A stretch of DNA of 64,000 nt from an uncultured Phycisphaerales bacterium (GCA_937868095.1 CALMLO010000041.1:1-64000); one strand, 5' to 3'. Shown: positions 50,232-59,747, counted from the stretch's first letter. The notes: generated by a model from the sequence alone, not told the origin. Program-made: numbers and translations.

Positions 50232-52055
50232 ATGAAAAATATGTCCGAGGGGATGCAGGCCGTAGCAGGAGAGCGCCTTCGCAAATTAATTGGGGCGCTT
50301 ACAAATAACCGGCTGATGGCCTGCGGGGTGGGACTGCTGGTAACCATGATTATTCAATCCAGCTCTGTTACCACAGTGATGGTGGTTGGGTTTGTCAATG
50401 CGGGGCTGATGACGCTTCTTCAGGCCATCGGCGTTATCATGGGGGCTAATATTGGAACCACCATTACGGCATGGCTTTTAGTAATCAAACTCGGCCAGTA
50501 TGGGCTGCCGCTGCTGGGGGTAGCGGCGTTTTTTTATCTGTTTTCCAAGCACGAGAGGGTCCGTTTTACGGCCATGTTTCTGATGGGGCTGGGAATGGTC
50601 TTTTTCGGTCTGGAACTGATGAAAGACGGGTTTTCACCCCTTAAAGATTCGCCAATGTTCACCAACTGGTTTCTCCGTTTTCACCCAGATACTTATTTAG
50701 GAATCTGGAAATGTGTTTTGGTAGGAGCTCTTTTTACAGGAATTATTCAATCTTCAGCCGCTACTATTGGTATCACGCTTGGTCTGGCTGACACAGGGAT
50801 TATCAGTTTTCCGGCCGCTGCGGCACTGATTCTTGGTGAAAACATTGGAACGACGGTAACAGCGCTGCTGGCCTCTATTGGAGCCAACGCCAATGCCCGC
50901 AAAGCTGCCTATGCCCATTCCCTGTTTAATGTTTTCGGTGTTTGCTGGGTCAGCGTGATTTTCCCCTTGTACCTTGAAATGATCAACGGAATTATTACAG
51001 ATCGAAAACTCAGGACAGTTCAGACTTTGGCTGTTTCAGAAAAAGATGACCCGATTGTCTATACCTATGCCCAAAAAGTTGGAATCCCCACGTCCGCCAT
51101 CGTCAGGATTTCCTCGGAGGCCATAACCAACCCAAATTCTCAATTGCCGAATAAGCCGTTTATGCTGGCCGCCGACTTTATGGAAGCGGTGAAAAAAAGA
51201 AACTTACCGGAGCAGCCGGTCTATATCAAAGACCGTACAGTCCGATATCCTTTTTCTCAGCCGGCTATCGCCCTGACCCATACGCTCTTCAATATTTTTA
51301 ATACGATTGTTTTTCTGCCTTGGGCGGGGGTACTGGCTCGGATTGTGTCCTGGCTTGTCCGGGAAAAGCCGGCTGCCGAAAAACGCCGTTTGACTTATTT
51401 GAATGTGCGAATGCTCGATACGCCAACTATTGGGATTCAGCAGTCTCTCAAGGAAGTAATCCGGATGGGGCGGACTGTTCTTCAAATGATGGATGAACTT
51501 AGGTCCGTGCTTACCAATGAAGAGCCGGACCGTCAAATGGTAGATGAAATTTTTCAGAAAGAAACCGATCTGGATGTCATTCAAATGGAGATTGTGCAGT
51601 TTCTGGGAGATATTCTTTCCGGAAATATTCCCCACGAGGTGATTGACGGCAGTCTCCGGCAGATTCGAATGGCTGATGAATTCGAGTCGATCAGCGATTA
51701 TATTGCAGCGATTCTGAAGCTGCGTCTTAAGATGCGGGACAATCATTTGGTCTTCACGCCGGAGGGGCTGGAGGATATCCACTCTCTCCATGATAAAGTG
51801 ATGGAGTATCTTCGAATGATTCAGGCCGTTTTCGAAGGAGATAATGCTTCAAAGGAGTTTTTCAGTGAAGCGCAGAATAAGGCCAGAGCCATTACCATGT
51901 ATATGAAGGAGTACCGGGCCAAGCATCTCGTACGTGTCGAAAAGGGCCTGGCCAGTCCGCTCAAGAGTTTGATTTACACGGATATGCTTTCTGCCTATCG
52001 CCGCATCAAAGACCACGCCTTCAATATTGCAGAAGTCCTGGTAGGGGAAAAATAA
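50232..52055 (+). CDS. Na/Pi-cotransporter with a C-terminal PhoU-like domain
   Basis: From the first ATG the protein has 607 residues with paired QSSSVTTVMVVGFVNAGLM / GANIGTTITAW and QSSAATIGITLGLADTG / GENIGTTVTALLA repeats, the hallmark of NptA/PNaS sodium-phosphate cotransporters. About residues 395-600 form a helical PhoU-like regulatory domain. The family N terminus is about 15 residues longer; those residues (I-I-C-Q-V-F-G-G-L-G-I-F-L-L-G) are encoded in frame directly upstream, yet there is no ATG, GTG or TTG before them until a stop at 50067. A rare start (ATT or ATA near 50187-50190) or a lost start codon is likely. No ribosome site serves the ATG at 50232. Confidence 0.85.
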   Translation: MKNMSEGMQAVAGERLRKLIGALTNNRLMACGVGLLVTMIIQSSSVTTVMVVGFVNAGLMTLLQAIGVIMGANIGTTITAWLLVIKLGQYGLPLLGVAAFFYLFSKHERVRFTAMFLMGLGMVFFGLELMKDGFSPLKDSPMFTNWFLRFHPDTYLGIWKCVLVGALFTGIIQSSAATIGITLGLADTGIISFPAAAALILGENIGTTVTALLASIGANANARKAAYAHSLFNVFGVCWVSVIFPLYLEMINGIITDRKLRTVQTLAVSEKDDPIVYTYAQKVGIPTSAIVRISSEAITNPNSQLPNKPFMLAADFMEAVKKRNLPEQPVYIKDRTVRYPFSQPAIALTHTLFNIFNTIVFLPWAGVLARIVSWLVREKPAAEKRRLTYLNVRMLDTPTIGIQQSLKEVIRMGRTVLQMMDELRSVLTNEEPDRQMVDEIFQKETDLDVIQMEIVQFLGDILSGNIPHEVIDGSLRQIRMADEFESISDYIAAILKLRLKMRDNHLVFTPEGLEDIHSLHDKVMEYLRMIQAVFEGDNASKEFFSEAQNKARAITMYMKEYRAKHLVRVEKGLASPLKSLIYTDMLSAYRRIKDHAFNIAEVLVGEK

Positions 52056-52166
52056 GGAGCTTTTTTGCGGGAAGGGGGGTGAAGAGGTTTTCAAGCGAAA
52101 GTTTTTCGTTGTCTTTTCAGGTTTGTCGGATAGAATACGGCAAAGATGTGTGCAAGGAGTCGAACG

Positions 52167-53732
52167 ATGAACCTCTTTTCAGGCCATTGGCCTTATTCAA
52201 AGATAGCAGGGCTTTCGCCGGCCGGCCGAGCAGGACTGATTCTGCTGATGCTGGCGGCAGCTGTTCTGTCTGCCGCGTCCGATTCCCCTCCTCCCGTCAA
52301 GCGAGCAGTGGTGATTACATGCCATGAGACAATCGATGACGGGCTCTATCGGTCCATTGTGCGGCGGGGCAATGAAGCTGTTCGGGCGAAAGCTGACTAT
52401 CTGATTCTGGACATCAGCACCTATGGCGGACTGGTGGAAAGTGCCGACAACATCAGCAAATATCTCATTCTTGACATCGGCAAAAAAATACACACGGTCG
52501 CCTATGTGAGCACTGAAGCCATCAGTGCCGGTGCGATGATCAGTGTATCCTGCAAAGACATCATTATGCGGGAAAATACGACAATCGGCTGCAGCGCCCC
52601 GCTGGCGATGGGCGGTCAGCTCGAAGGAGCCGAGCGGGAAAAGGTCGAAAGTTTTGTCCGTGCCGCCTTCAGCCGGGCAGCTCAAGCCAATGGGTATCCG
52701 GAAGCTCTTTTGAAAGCGATGGTCAGCCAGAATCTCGAAGTCTGGCAAGTCCGGAACAAAAAAACCGGGCAAAATGAGTATTTCGAAAAAGAATATCTGC
52801 CCGCTGATCCGAATACGTATGACCTGGCAAATCGCAAACTGGTCGTCAAGGAAGGGGAGCTGCTGACCCTAACCGCCTCCAAGGCCCTCGAGTACGGAAT
52901 TGCCCGGGCGGTTGCGGCTGATCTGGATGAGGCGATTGCTTTTTTAGAAAAAAGAGACGGCGCAGTTTTTGAACGCCCCATCCCGCAGTTAGAAACGACT
53001 TGGTCTGAAGAACTGGTTCGTTTTCTGAATTCTCCTCTCGTTGTGAGTATTCTTGTCCTTGGGATCCTGCTGGGTATTTATGTTGAGCTGAACACCCCCG
53101 GCATCGGTTTGCCCAGTGCTGTGGCACTGACGTGTCTGGTTATTTTGGTCGGCAGCAAATATCTGATCGGACTGGCCAACTGGGTTGAAATTGCGATTTT
53201 GGCGGTGGGGATTATTTTGCTGCTGATTGAGATTTTTGTTATCCCCGGCTTCGGCCTGACCGGTACAGCCGGCATTCTATGCATCTTTGCGGGGCTGTTG
53301 GGGATGATGATTAAAAATGCTCCGGACGAATTTCCCTGGCCGAAGGGAGACGGCGAATGGAAGGTCTTTCTGGATAACCTGACCGGTCTTTCGCTGGGAT
53401 TTCTGCTCTTTTTCATCATTGCCTATTTGCTGGCCAAATACTGTTTTGCCAAAGGCACCCTCTTCAAAAGAGTTGTTTTAACCGAATCGGTTCCTTCCGT
53501 CTCGTTGTCTATCAGCGCGACCGGCCTGCCAGAAGGCGAAGAAACTCCCTTACAGCGGGGCGACATCGGGATAGTTGTGAGCACCTGTCGGCCGGCCGGC
53601 ACCGCCCGTTTCGGGGACAAGATTGTGGACGTGGTTTCTGAAGGAGAGTTTATTGAGACGGGCCGGACGGTTGTTATTCAAAATATTTCAGGAAATCGAG
53701 TAATTGTCAAAGAGCAGGAGAAAAAGCAATGA
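52167..53732 (+). CDS. NfeD long form: membrane serine protease with ClpP-like domain
   Basis: From ATG 52167 (AAGGAG seven bases upstream) the protein has 521 residues. A signal peptide or first helix leads to a ClpP/crotonase-type protease domain (about 35-280): AVVITCHETIDDGLYRSIVRRG, DYLILDISTYGGLVESADNI, AYVSTEAISAGAMISVSC (likely catalytic serine) and TTIGCSAPL. Membrane helices follow at about 295-320, 330-350, 360-395 and 430-455, and then a short OB-fold NfeD domain (GDIGIVVSTCRPAGTARFGDKIVDVVSEGEFIETG). Long NfeD proteins cleave stomatin-like partners. It overlaps the short NfeD gene by four bases and heads the FloA operon. Confidence 0.92.
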   Translation: MNLFSGHWPYSKIAGLSPAGRAGLILLMLAAAVLSAASDSPPPVKRAVVITCHETIDDGLYRSIVRRGNEAVRAKADYLILDISTYGGLVESADNISKYLILDIGKKIHTVAYVSTEAISAGAMISVSCKDIIMRENTTIGCSAPLAMGGQLEGAEREKVESFVRAAFSRAAQANGYPEALLKAMVSQNLEVWQVRNKKTGQNEYFEKEYLPADPNTYDLANRKLVVKEGELLTLTASKALEYGIARAVAADLDEAIAFLEKRDGAVFERPIPQLETTWSEELVRFLNSPLVVSILVLGILLGIYVELNTPGIGLPSAVALTCLVILVGSKYLIGLANWVEIAILAVGIILLLIEIFVIPGFGLTGTAGILCIFAGLLGMMIKNAPDEFPWPKGDGEWKVFLDNLTGLSLGFLLFFIIAYLLAKYCFAKGTLFKRVVLTESVPSVSLSISATGLPEGEETPLQRGDIGIVVSTCRPAGTARFGDKIVDVVSEGEFIETGRTVVIQNISGNRVIVKEQEKKQ

Positions 53733-54235
53733 TAGCGGATATATTATGGCTGGCATTGGCAGTTTTTCTCTTTGCTGCTTGTGCAATCCTTTTGGTTTTT
53801 GAAATCTTTATCCCGAGTTTTGGGATTCTGACGATTTTATCCCTTGCCTGTCTGGCAGGAGGAATCGCCATTTTTTTTGCATACGGCACTTTGGCTGGAT
53901 GGATAGGCGTTGGTATAGCGGCAATTTTAATCCCCTTGATTTGGTTCTGGACCTATCGGCTTTTTCCTCAAACCTCCATTGGTCGCAAAATGATTCTCGG
54001 CAAACCCGATACAGGCAGGGGGGATGCAGTCCCCGACTGTCAGGACCTTCAGCAGATGCTTTCCAAGGTCGGGATTGTCCGTACGCCGCTTCGGCCCGTC
54101 GGCATCTGTGATTTTGACGGTCGCCGTCTCGAGTGTGTCTCTGAAAGAGGTTTCGTGGATGTTAATCAAAAAGTTAAGGTGATCCGGGTAGAGGGGGCTA
54201 CGCTGACCGTTCGGCCGGTGGACGAAAAAGAGTAA
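53729..54235 (+). CDS. NfeD short form: membrane protein with OB-fold tail
   Basis: The 168-residue protein has two or three N-terminal helices (about 4-25, 30-50, 55-75) and a C-terminal OB-fold-like domain (VGIVRTPLRPVGICDFDGRRLECVSERGFVDVNQKVKVIRVEGATLTVRPV). This is the NfeD1b/YqeZ-partner type that pairs with flotillin-like FloA. The ATG overlaps the long NfeD stop (ATGA). FloA follows after 70 bases. No protease domain is present, so a scaffold role at the membrane is more likely. Confidence 0.92.
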   Translation: MIADILWLALAVFLFAACAILLVFEIFIPSFGILTILSLACLAGGIAIFFAYGTLAGWIGVGIAAILIPLIWFWTYRLFPQTSIGRKMILGKPDTGRGDAVPDCQDLQQMLSKVGIVRTPLRPVGICDFDGRRLECVSERGFVDVNQKVKVIRVEGATLTVRPVDEKE

Positions 54236-54305
54236 AAAAAGTCTCAAAAAGCGCTTTTATTATAATGATAGCAATAACGATGGTGTTTTTTAGAAAGGAG
54301 TAGTT

Positions 54306-55349
54306 ATGGCACGAATAATGGAACATTTTATTCTTCTGTCTGAAATTCCGATTCAATTCAAAATCGTACTTTTCGTGATTGTCGGCATCTTTATATTGGC
54401 CTTTCTGATGGTTGTCCTGAAATACGGAAGTTTATGGCTCCAGGCCTGGCTTTCCGGTGCCCACGTTTCCCTTTTGGAGCTGATTGGGATGACCTTCCGC
54501 AAAGTGGACCCCCGTGTCATTGTCCGATGTCGGATTATGGCCTGCAAAGCAGGACTGGAACTCACCACCGCGCAGCTCGAAAGTCATTATCTGGCAGGGG
54601 GGCGTGTGGCGAATGTGGTGCGAGCTCTGATTGCCGCTGACCGTGCCAATATCAACCTGTCCTGGAAAGTGGCTACGGCAATCGACCTTGCCGGACGCGA
54701 CATCCTGGACGCTGTGCAGACCAGTGTCAATCCCAAAGTTATTGACTGCCCGGATCCCCGAAAGGGCAAGGAAACCGTTGATGCAGTGGCTCAAGACGGA
54801 ATTCAGCTGAAAGCCAAGGCGAGGGTAACGGTGCGGGCCAATATTGCTCGACTCATCGGCGGAGCCACGGAAGAAACCATTATTGCCCGTGTCGGCGAAG
54901 GCATTGTGACAACGATTGGAGGCTCCCTCACCCATAAAATGGTTCTCGAAAATCCGGACAAAATCTCCAAATCGGTCTTGGCCAAGGGGCTGGATGCGGG
55001 AACTGCCTTCGAGATTCTCTCCATTGACATTGCAGACGTGGATGTCGGCGAGAATATTGGCGCCAAACTTCAGGAGGCCCAGGCCGAAGCGGATTTAAAA
55101 CGTGCCAAAGCAGAAGCAGAAAAACGGCGTGCAATGGCCGTAGCCAGGGAACAGGAAATGAAAGCTCTTGTGGAAGAAAACAAGGCCAAAGTAGTCCTAG
55201 CGGAGGCCGAAGTTCCCAAAGCCATTGCAGAGGCATTCCGGAAAGGAAACCTTGGAATTATGGACTATTACCGAATGAAGAATATCAATGCCGATACTTC
55301 TATGCGGGATTCGATAGCACGCGGCGGGGACGAAAAGAAAGGGGAATAA
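54306..55349 (+). CDS. floA: Flotillin-like protein FloA
   Basis: The 347-residue SPFH protein of the FloA/YqfA family has an N-terminal membrane anchor (about residues 15-40), then [86 protein letters not shown] and an A/E/K-rich coiled coil ([32 protein letters not shown]). Flotillins form membrane microdomains and organise signalling, cell shape and secretion. AAAGGAG precedes the ATG; the palindrome AAAAGCGCTTTT lies at 54247-54258. The order NfeD-NfeD-FloA is conserved in many bacteria. Confidence 0.95.
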   Translation: MARIMEHFILLSEIPIQFKIVLFVIVGIFILAFLMVVLKYGSLWLQAWLSGAHVSLLELIGMTFRKVDPRVIVRCRIMACKAGLELTTAQLESHYLAGGRVANVVRALIAADRANINLSWKVATAIDLAGRDILDAVQTSVNPKVIDCPDPRKGKETVDAVAQDGIQLKAKARVTVRANIARLIGGATEETIIARVGEGIVTTIGGSLTHKMVLENPDKISKSVLAKGLDAGTAFEILSIDIADVDVGENIGAKLQEAQAEADLKRAKAEAEKRRAMAVAREQEMKALVEENKAKVVLAEAEVPKAIAEAFRKGNLGIMDYYRMKNINADTSMRDSIARGGDEKKGE

Positions 55350-55352
55350 GGA

Positions 55353-55934
55353 ATGAGCTTTTGTGGATATATTGGCTCTGTTCTGGCTGATGCCGGGGAT
55401 ATTTTTGAAATTGTTATTATCGGCATCTTTATTTTGTTTTCTGCTGTTGCAAACCTGATTCATGCCGCAGCAGCAAAAAAGAAAGAGCAAGCCCTTGAGG
55501 AGCAAAAATCAACTGCCGGCATTAAAGAAAGTCCGGCTCCTCAAAAGATGGAAGCTCGTCAACATCAACGGCTGCCTTATGCAAAAATGGCAGAGAAGTC
55601 GCCTTTGGTATCTCGCGAGGATACATCAGCTTCGATGCCCAAAATAAGTCCTTTTAAGCCGCTAAAGGTTCTTTATCCGGTTGCTCAGCTCGCAGGACAG
55701 CGAAAAGATGCTGTCTCCCGGCCGGTCCCCATTACCCAGCCAAAACCGGTGCAGCCCAGAACAGCTCCGATAGAAGTTCAAAAACGATCGGTGAAAACAG
55801 CAACAAGAATCGATCAAGAAGCATCCAAAGGGATAGATATCGTCTATTTGCGGAAAATACTGAAAAATCCGAACCAGATTCGTTATTTAGTGGCGGCTTC
55901 AGAGATTCTGGACAAACCTTTATCGCTTCGTTAA
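55353..55934 (+). CDS. Flotillin-operon small membrane protein
   Basis: The 193-residue protein has one N-terminal membrane helix (about residues 18-40), a long disordered stretch rich in K, P, Q, S and A, and a short C-terminal helix pair (IVYLRKILKNPNQIRYLVAASEILDKPLSLR). I do not recognise a family. It starts three bases after the floA stop with an AAGGA-type site, so it is surely co-translated with the NfeD-FloA genes. The conserved-looking tail after a disordered tether suggests a docking peptide, an inference from layout only. Confidence 0.75.
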   Translation: MSFCGYIGSVLADAGDIFEIVIIGIFILFSAVANLIHAAAAKKKEQALEEQKSTAGIKESPAPQKMEARQHQRLPYAKMAEKSPLVSREDTSASMPKISPFKPLKVLYPVAQLAGQRKDAVSRPVPITQPKPVQPRTAPIEVQKRSVKTATRIDQEASKGIDIVYLRKILKNPNQIRYLVAASEILDKPLSLR

Positions 55935-55950
55935 AAGGGGTTTCGCTATC

Positions 55951-55996
55951 AAAGGGCCTGCTTGAGTGTAGAAAATCAGGACGGGCCTTTTTATTT
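55951..55996 (+). terminator. Probable terminator of the NfeD-FloA operon
   Basis: AAAGG ... CCTG and CAGG ... CCTTT pair with an internal loop around a 16-base loop, followed by TTTATTTTT. The stem is imperfect, so the call is moderate. It lies 17 bases after the last gene of the operon. Confidence 0.5.
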
Positions 55997-56112
55997 TTCC
56001 GCCCCCCTATTACGTCCCATAATGTATCTTATGTTGCATTCACGAGAGGGCGGTTATTCCGTATCCAATTGTTCTAAAAGAAGTTATGTGAAAACTACTC
56101 CAGCGGCCTGTT

Positions 56113-57729
56113 TTATTGGGATGTGACCGCTTGCGGCAGGATATTTTCCATCATCTCTGAAAGCTGTTTCCATGTACTTAAGGTTCTGTCAATCAGTCCT
56201 AAATTTTCGAGTACTAATTCAATATTTTGATAAAGACCTAAGCTGTCTTCCTGCTGCATGACGGCTTTGAGATGCCGCATGGCACGTGTAAACTGCTTTT
56301 GATCGCAGAACAGGATGGCTGTTCGGTAATGGAGCTGCATCAGATTCTGATCCACCGGTGTCTGAGTTGTTATGAGTTGGAGGGCCTCCTGAGTGCGGCC
56401 CATTTCGAAACAGCACATAGCCATCTTCGTATTTGCCCGATAATGGGTGTTGTTGATTTCGATTGCTTTTTGGAAAAATCCAACGGCTTCTTCGTAATGT
56501 CCGCCGCTCATCAGCAGAATCCCGTATTTATAATATACATCTGCACAACTGACCCGCTTAGCAATCTGTTTTTGGTGGGCCAGCAGTACATCTTCCATCT
56601 GGATAGCTGTTTTTTCAATTTCACCATGCAAAATCCGATGAGCATCCAAGGCGGCCTGAAAATAAAGAATGGCGGTTTCTGAATAAAGAAGCCCGCTATT
56701 CTGCTGAATCGCTGCCCCCAATGCAATTGTTTGCTCCGCTTCCTCAGTTTGTCCAGCAGCGTATTGCGCCCGGCATAGTCCCATATAGGCATCCACAATC
56801 TCGTCATTGATTTCAGCCGCCTGGTTAAACTGTTCCGCTGCCAGCGTATATTGATGATTGCGAAGATACTGGGTACCCAGTTTGATAGCTGCCTCCAGGT
56901 AATTCGGCTGAAGCCGCAGCGCGTTCTCGTAATGAGTGATCGCTTCTGCGGGTTTTTGGCTTTGACTATATATATCCGCCAAATGCAGATACAAATCCGG
57001 CTGAGGTCCTGTCTGTTCCATCAGTCCAAGGATATTTTCGAGGGCTTGTTCATAACAGCCGTTTTCGAGCAGATTGTTGATTTCCTCGCTGGGGCAATCT
57101 TCTCTGAAATTGTCTGGATGCGACAAAATTGCCATATTGAAGGTATCAATTGCTTCCGCCGCTCGACCGTTCATCAGATATAAATTGCCCAACAGAACGT
57201 GAGCGCTGATGTCTTCAGGGTGTTCGGTGGTGAGCATTTCATATTCCCGAATGGTTTTATCCAGACGGCCCGACTGCAGATAAATTGCCGCCATCCGAAG
57301 ACGCGGCAGCTGAAGATGGCTTTTGAATTTGATGCAGTCCTGATAAAATTCGACTGCTTCGGTCAGATGTCCCATTCGCTCCTGGCAGTACCCCATTGCA
57401 TACAGAGCCATTGTATTGTTCGGCTGTCTCAGATAGACGCTTTGGAGCTGCTCGTAGGCGGCCTGGATATCATTACGATACAAACAAAGGGCAACTGCGG
57501 TCATGTGTCCAAAAACACAATTCGGATATTCGAATAAATACCCCTTCATTTTTTCCCCTGCCGGCCGAAATTCATGCCTGCCTAAATGCTCAAGCACATC
57601 ATCCAGCTCATTCTGCCACGGAGGAGGAGCCGGCTGATGCTGAGTGCGGAGTGTCATTAACCAGTGCCATATCAGTTCAGCGGTATCCACCGTAATTGCT
57701 TTTCCAAAAATCTCAAGCAGTTTACTCAT
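56113..57729 (-). CDS. Tetratricopeptide repeat protein
   Basis: The 538-residue protein is made almost wholly of TPR units, for example HLTEAVEFYQDCIKFK, GRAAEAIDTFNMAILSHPDNF, QKPAEAITHYENALRLQPNYLEAAIKLG, HYEEAVGFFQKAIEINNTHYRANTKMAMCCFEMG. No signal peptide or membrane helix is seen, so it is probably a cytosolic scaffold. No catalytic domain is present. It stands alone on the minus strand between the FloA operon terminator and a response-regulator gene. The partner is unknown. Confidence 0.88.
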   Translation of the reverse strand: MSKLLEIFGKAITVDTAELIWHWLMTLRTQHQPAPPPWQNELDDVLEHLGRHEFRPAGEKMKGYLFEYPNCVFGHMTAVALCLYRNDIQAAYEQLQSVYLRQPNNTMALYAMGYCQERMGHLTEAVEFYQDCIKFKSHLQLPRLRMAAIYLQSGRLDKTIREYEMLTTEHPEDISAHVLLGNLYLMNGRAAEAIDTFNMAILSHPDNFREDCPSEEINNLLENGCYEQALENILGLMEQTGPQPDLYLHLADIYSQSQKPAEAITHYENALRLQPNYLEAAIKLGTQYLRNHQYTLAAEQFNQAAEINDEIVDAYMGLCRAQYAAGQTEEAEQTIALGAAIQQNSGLLYSETAILYFQAALDAHRILHGEIEKTAIQMEDVLLAHQKQIAKRVSCADVYYKYGILLMSGGHYEEAVGFFQKAIEINNTHYRANTKMAMCCFEMGRTQEALQLITTQTPVDQNLMQLHYRTAILFCDQKQFTRAMRHLKAVMQQEDSLGLYQNIELVLENLGLIDRTLSTWKQLSEMMENILPQAVTSQ

Positions 57730-58039
57730 AAGAAAGCACCATTCTCAGTTGAATCGATGTTGTTTTCCCTTTGCAATCTTCTGCAGGTGTTATCGACACA
57801 CCCCCTCTGGGGGTTAAGGAATCCAAGAGCTCGATACTCAAAAAAGGACCTCAAAAACCGTGAAAACAGTCAATTTTAGCGAATGTAGCGGCTGGCGGGA
57901 TAAAAGGAACTATACAAACGGGAAAGGCCTTGTAACCTCTTTATTTACAAAGGGATAGAAATCATTTTGGAGGGGACACTTTAACCCCTCTGCTGGCTTT
58001 GGGACAGAGTTAGGAAAAGTCTCCCAATTTAAGCAGAAG
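57730..58039. other. Intergenic gap with two small hairpins
   Basis: The 310-nt gap between the TPR gene and the response-regulator gene holds no reading frame I can support. ACCCCC-TCT-GGGGGT (57800-57814) lies about 70 bases upstream of the TPR gene, and GAGGGG-N9-CCCCTC (57970-57990) about 50 bases after the regulator gene. Neither has a T-run. The second may mark the end of the regulator transcript. Confidence 0.35.
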
Positions 58040-58510
58040 TTAGTCCGCTTGGTCTGTTCTGGAGGGCTTGTCCATCTCGTTAAAGTAAGCCAACGTACGC
58101 TCCAGTTTGTCGGTCAGATGTTTCAATTTCAGCATGGTACGCACCCGAACGACCAGTTCCCATTTGTTAATGGGTTTGCTTAGAAAATCATCCGTTCCGG
58201 ACTGGATGGCTCGTTCAATATCTCCCAATTCATTCAAGGCGGTTACCATAATCACAGGAATGTCTTCCGTCTCGGGATTGCTTTTAATCCGACGGCAAAC
58301 TTCGAACCCGCTGATTCGCGGCATCATTACATCCAGGAGCACCAAATCCGGCTGATGACTTTTTACCAGTTCCAAAGCTGTATAGCCGTCTGCGGCAGAA
58401 ATTGTCCGACACTCAACATCTTCCAAACAAGCCAAGATCAGCTCAAGGTTTTGAGGATTATCATCTACCACCAAAACCAAGGGCAATTTATTGTCGACAA
58501 TGTCCATCAT
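58040..58510 (-). CDS. Single-domain response regulator
   Basis: From ATG 58510 the 156-residue protein is a CheY-like receiver: the acidic pair Asp16-Asp17 in VLVVDDNPQN, phospho-acceptor Asp60 in DLVLLDVMMPRISGFEVCRRIK, IMVTALNE and the lysine in DDFLSKPINKWEL. About 25 helical residues follow (MLKLKHLTDKLERTLAYFNEMD), without an output domain. It would be phosphorylated by a histidine kinase, perhaps the soluble one encoded divergently nearby. The 88-residue protein gene lies 32 bases upstream on the same strand. Confidence 0.93.
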   Translation of the reverse strand: MMDIVDNKLPLVLVVDDNPQNLELILACLEDVECRTISAADGYTALELVKSHQPDLVLLDVMMPRISGFEVCRRIKSNPETEDIPVIMVTALNELGDIERAIQSGTDDFLSKPINKWELVVRVRTMLKLKHLTDKLERTLAYFNEMDKPSRTDQAD

Positions 58511-58542
58511 ATTTATCCAATCTAAAAAACAACAAAAATAAT

Positions 58543-58809
58543 TCAATCCATTTGCCGGACTTTGTCAAGAAATTCTCGAACGGCGGGCTTGAGAAAAATG
58601 GCCTCAGGGTCCTCCACCACTTTTAAAACCGCCTTTGCGGCCTGAATCGCGCAGTCCATCGCCGATGCCTGACAGTCAAGGAAGAAAACCTGTCGATTGC
58701 GTACTTCGCAGAATCCGCCTCCGCCTCCTCCCATCGCTTCCTGTCGAATCACAACCTGCCGGCTCGAAAGCAGCTCCAGCAACTCGTCAAGAATGCTTTG
58801 ATAATCCAT
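58543..58809 (-). CDS. Small hypothetical protein with a glycine run
   Basis: The 88-residue protein begins MDYQSILDELLELLSSRQVVIRQEAMGGGGGGFCEVRNRQVFFLDCQASAMDCAIQAAKAVL and ends with a second helix (EAIFLKPAVREFLDKVR). A helix, an M-G-G-G-G-G-G-F-C loop between strands, and further helices are suggested. I recognise no named family, but the compact pattern and the ATG with GAAGAG nearby support a real gene. It is probably co-transcribed with the downstream response regulator. Confidence 0.65.
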   Translation of the reverse strand: MDYQSILDELLELLSSRQVVIRQEAMGGGGGGFCEVRNRQVFFLDCQASAMDCAIQAAKAVLKVVEDPEAIFLKPAVREFLDKVRQMD

Positions 58810-58932
58810 CTCTTCAATCTTCAAGAAAAAACACAACTTGACCGATATTATTTGACAGAGATAGAGTATCTTTTATTGTAAGAAATGACAAGGATTTTTG
58901 TTTTTCCGCTATGTTAAAATAGGAAGAACCAG

Positions 58933-59706
58933 TTGAATACGATTGAAAAACGCCAAAGTCTGCATCGAAAAATCGAACTGGTAAAACGAAAAAATCAGGA
59001 ACTCTCCGAACAAATCCGACAATTGGAACAACTGTCTCTTGTCGGTAAAGCGTGGGCGATGGTTGCCCATGAAATCAACAATCTGCTTACCCCGCTTACC
59101 AATTATGCCCAGATTGCCCTTCAGCAATCCGATGATTCCGAATTAGTACAAAAGGCATTAAAAAAGGCGGTCCGGCTGGGAAACCAAGCCGCTGAAATAC
59201 TCCAGCAAGTTCCTGTATTGGCCGGCCAGAAAGAAGTAAAGAAAATCCGATATGAAATCAGACAGTTGGTCGAAGACGCCTTTTCTACGATAGCCCGTGA
59301 TTTTCAAAAAGATGGGATTCGAGTGATAAAAGATGTTCCAGAGGAACTTTCTATTCCAATGGATCCCGTTGGCATGCGGCAGGTTCTTATCAATCTAATT
59401 TTAAATGCTCGCGAATCAATGTTTGCCAATAGAGGCGGACGGCTCACTGTTCGGGCCAATCCTTACCTGGAGGGGGTGCAGATCCATATTTCAGATACCG
59501 GCTGCGGGATTCCGCCCGATCAGACAAAAGATATTTTCAAACCGTTTTTCACCACCAAAGACGGAAAAGACGGCCGCCGAAAGGGACACGGCGTCGGCCT
59601 GGCTTTTTGCAAGCATGTCATCGATAGCCACGGCGGGACTATTCAGGTACAATCTGAGCCCGGCCATGGAACCATTTTTACTCTTTGGTTGCCGGACAAG
59701 CCCTAA
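58933..59706 (+). CDS. Soluble sensor histidine kinase
   Basis: The 257-residue protein starts with TTG, eight bases after AGGAAG; the only nearby ATG leads at once to a stop. A coiled coil (residues 5-35) leads to the H-box VAHEINNLLTPLTNYAQIAL (His46) and an ATPase domain with the N-box INLILNARESMF, G1 in SDTGCGIPPDQ, the F-box FKPFFTTK and G2 in GHGVGLAFCKHVIDSHGG. There is no membrane helix or sensor domain, so input must come from a partner protein. It is divergent from the response-regulator pair, with 123 bases between. Confidence 0.92.
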   Translation: MNTIEKRQSLHRKIELVKRKNQELSEQIRQLEQLSLVGKAWAMVAHEINNLLTPLTNYAQIALQQSDDSELVQKALKKAVRLGNQAAEILQQVPVLAGQKEVKKIRYEIRQLVEDAFSTIARDFQKDGIRVIKDVPEELSIPMDPVGMRQVLINLILNARESMFANRGGRLTVRANPYLEGVQIHISDTGCGIPPDQTKDIFKPFFTTKDGKDGRRKGHGVGLAFCKHVIDSHGGTIQVQSEPGHGTIFTLWLPDKP

Positions 59707-59747
59707 TCTCTTATACTCCTGAGGATAACGAGTAAGGGAAATTTATC

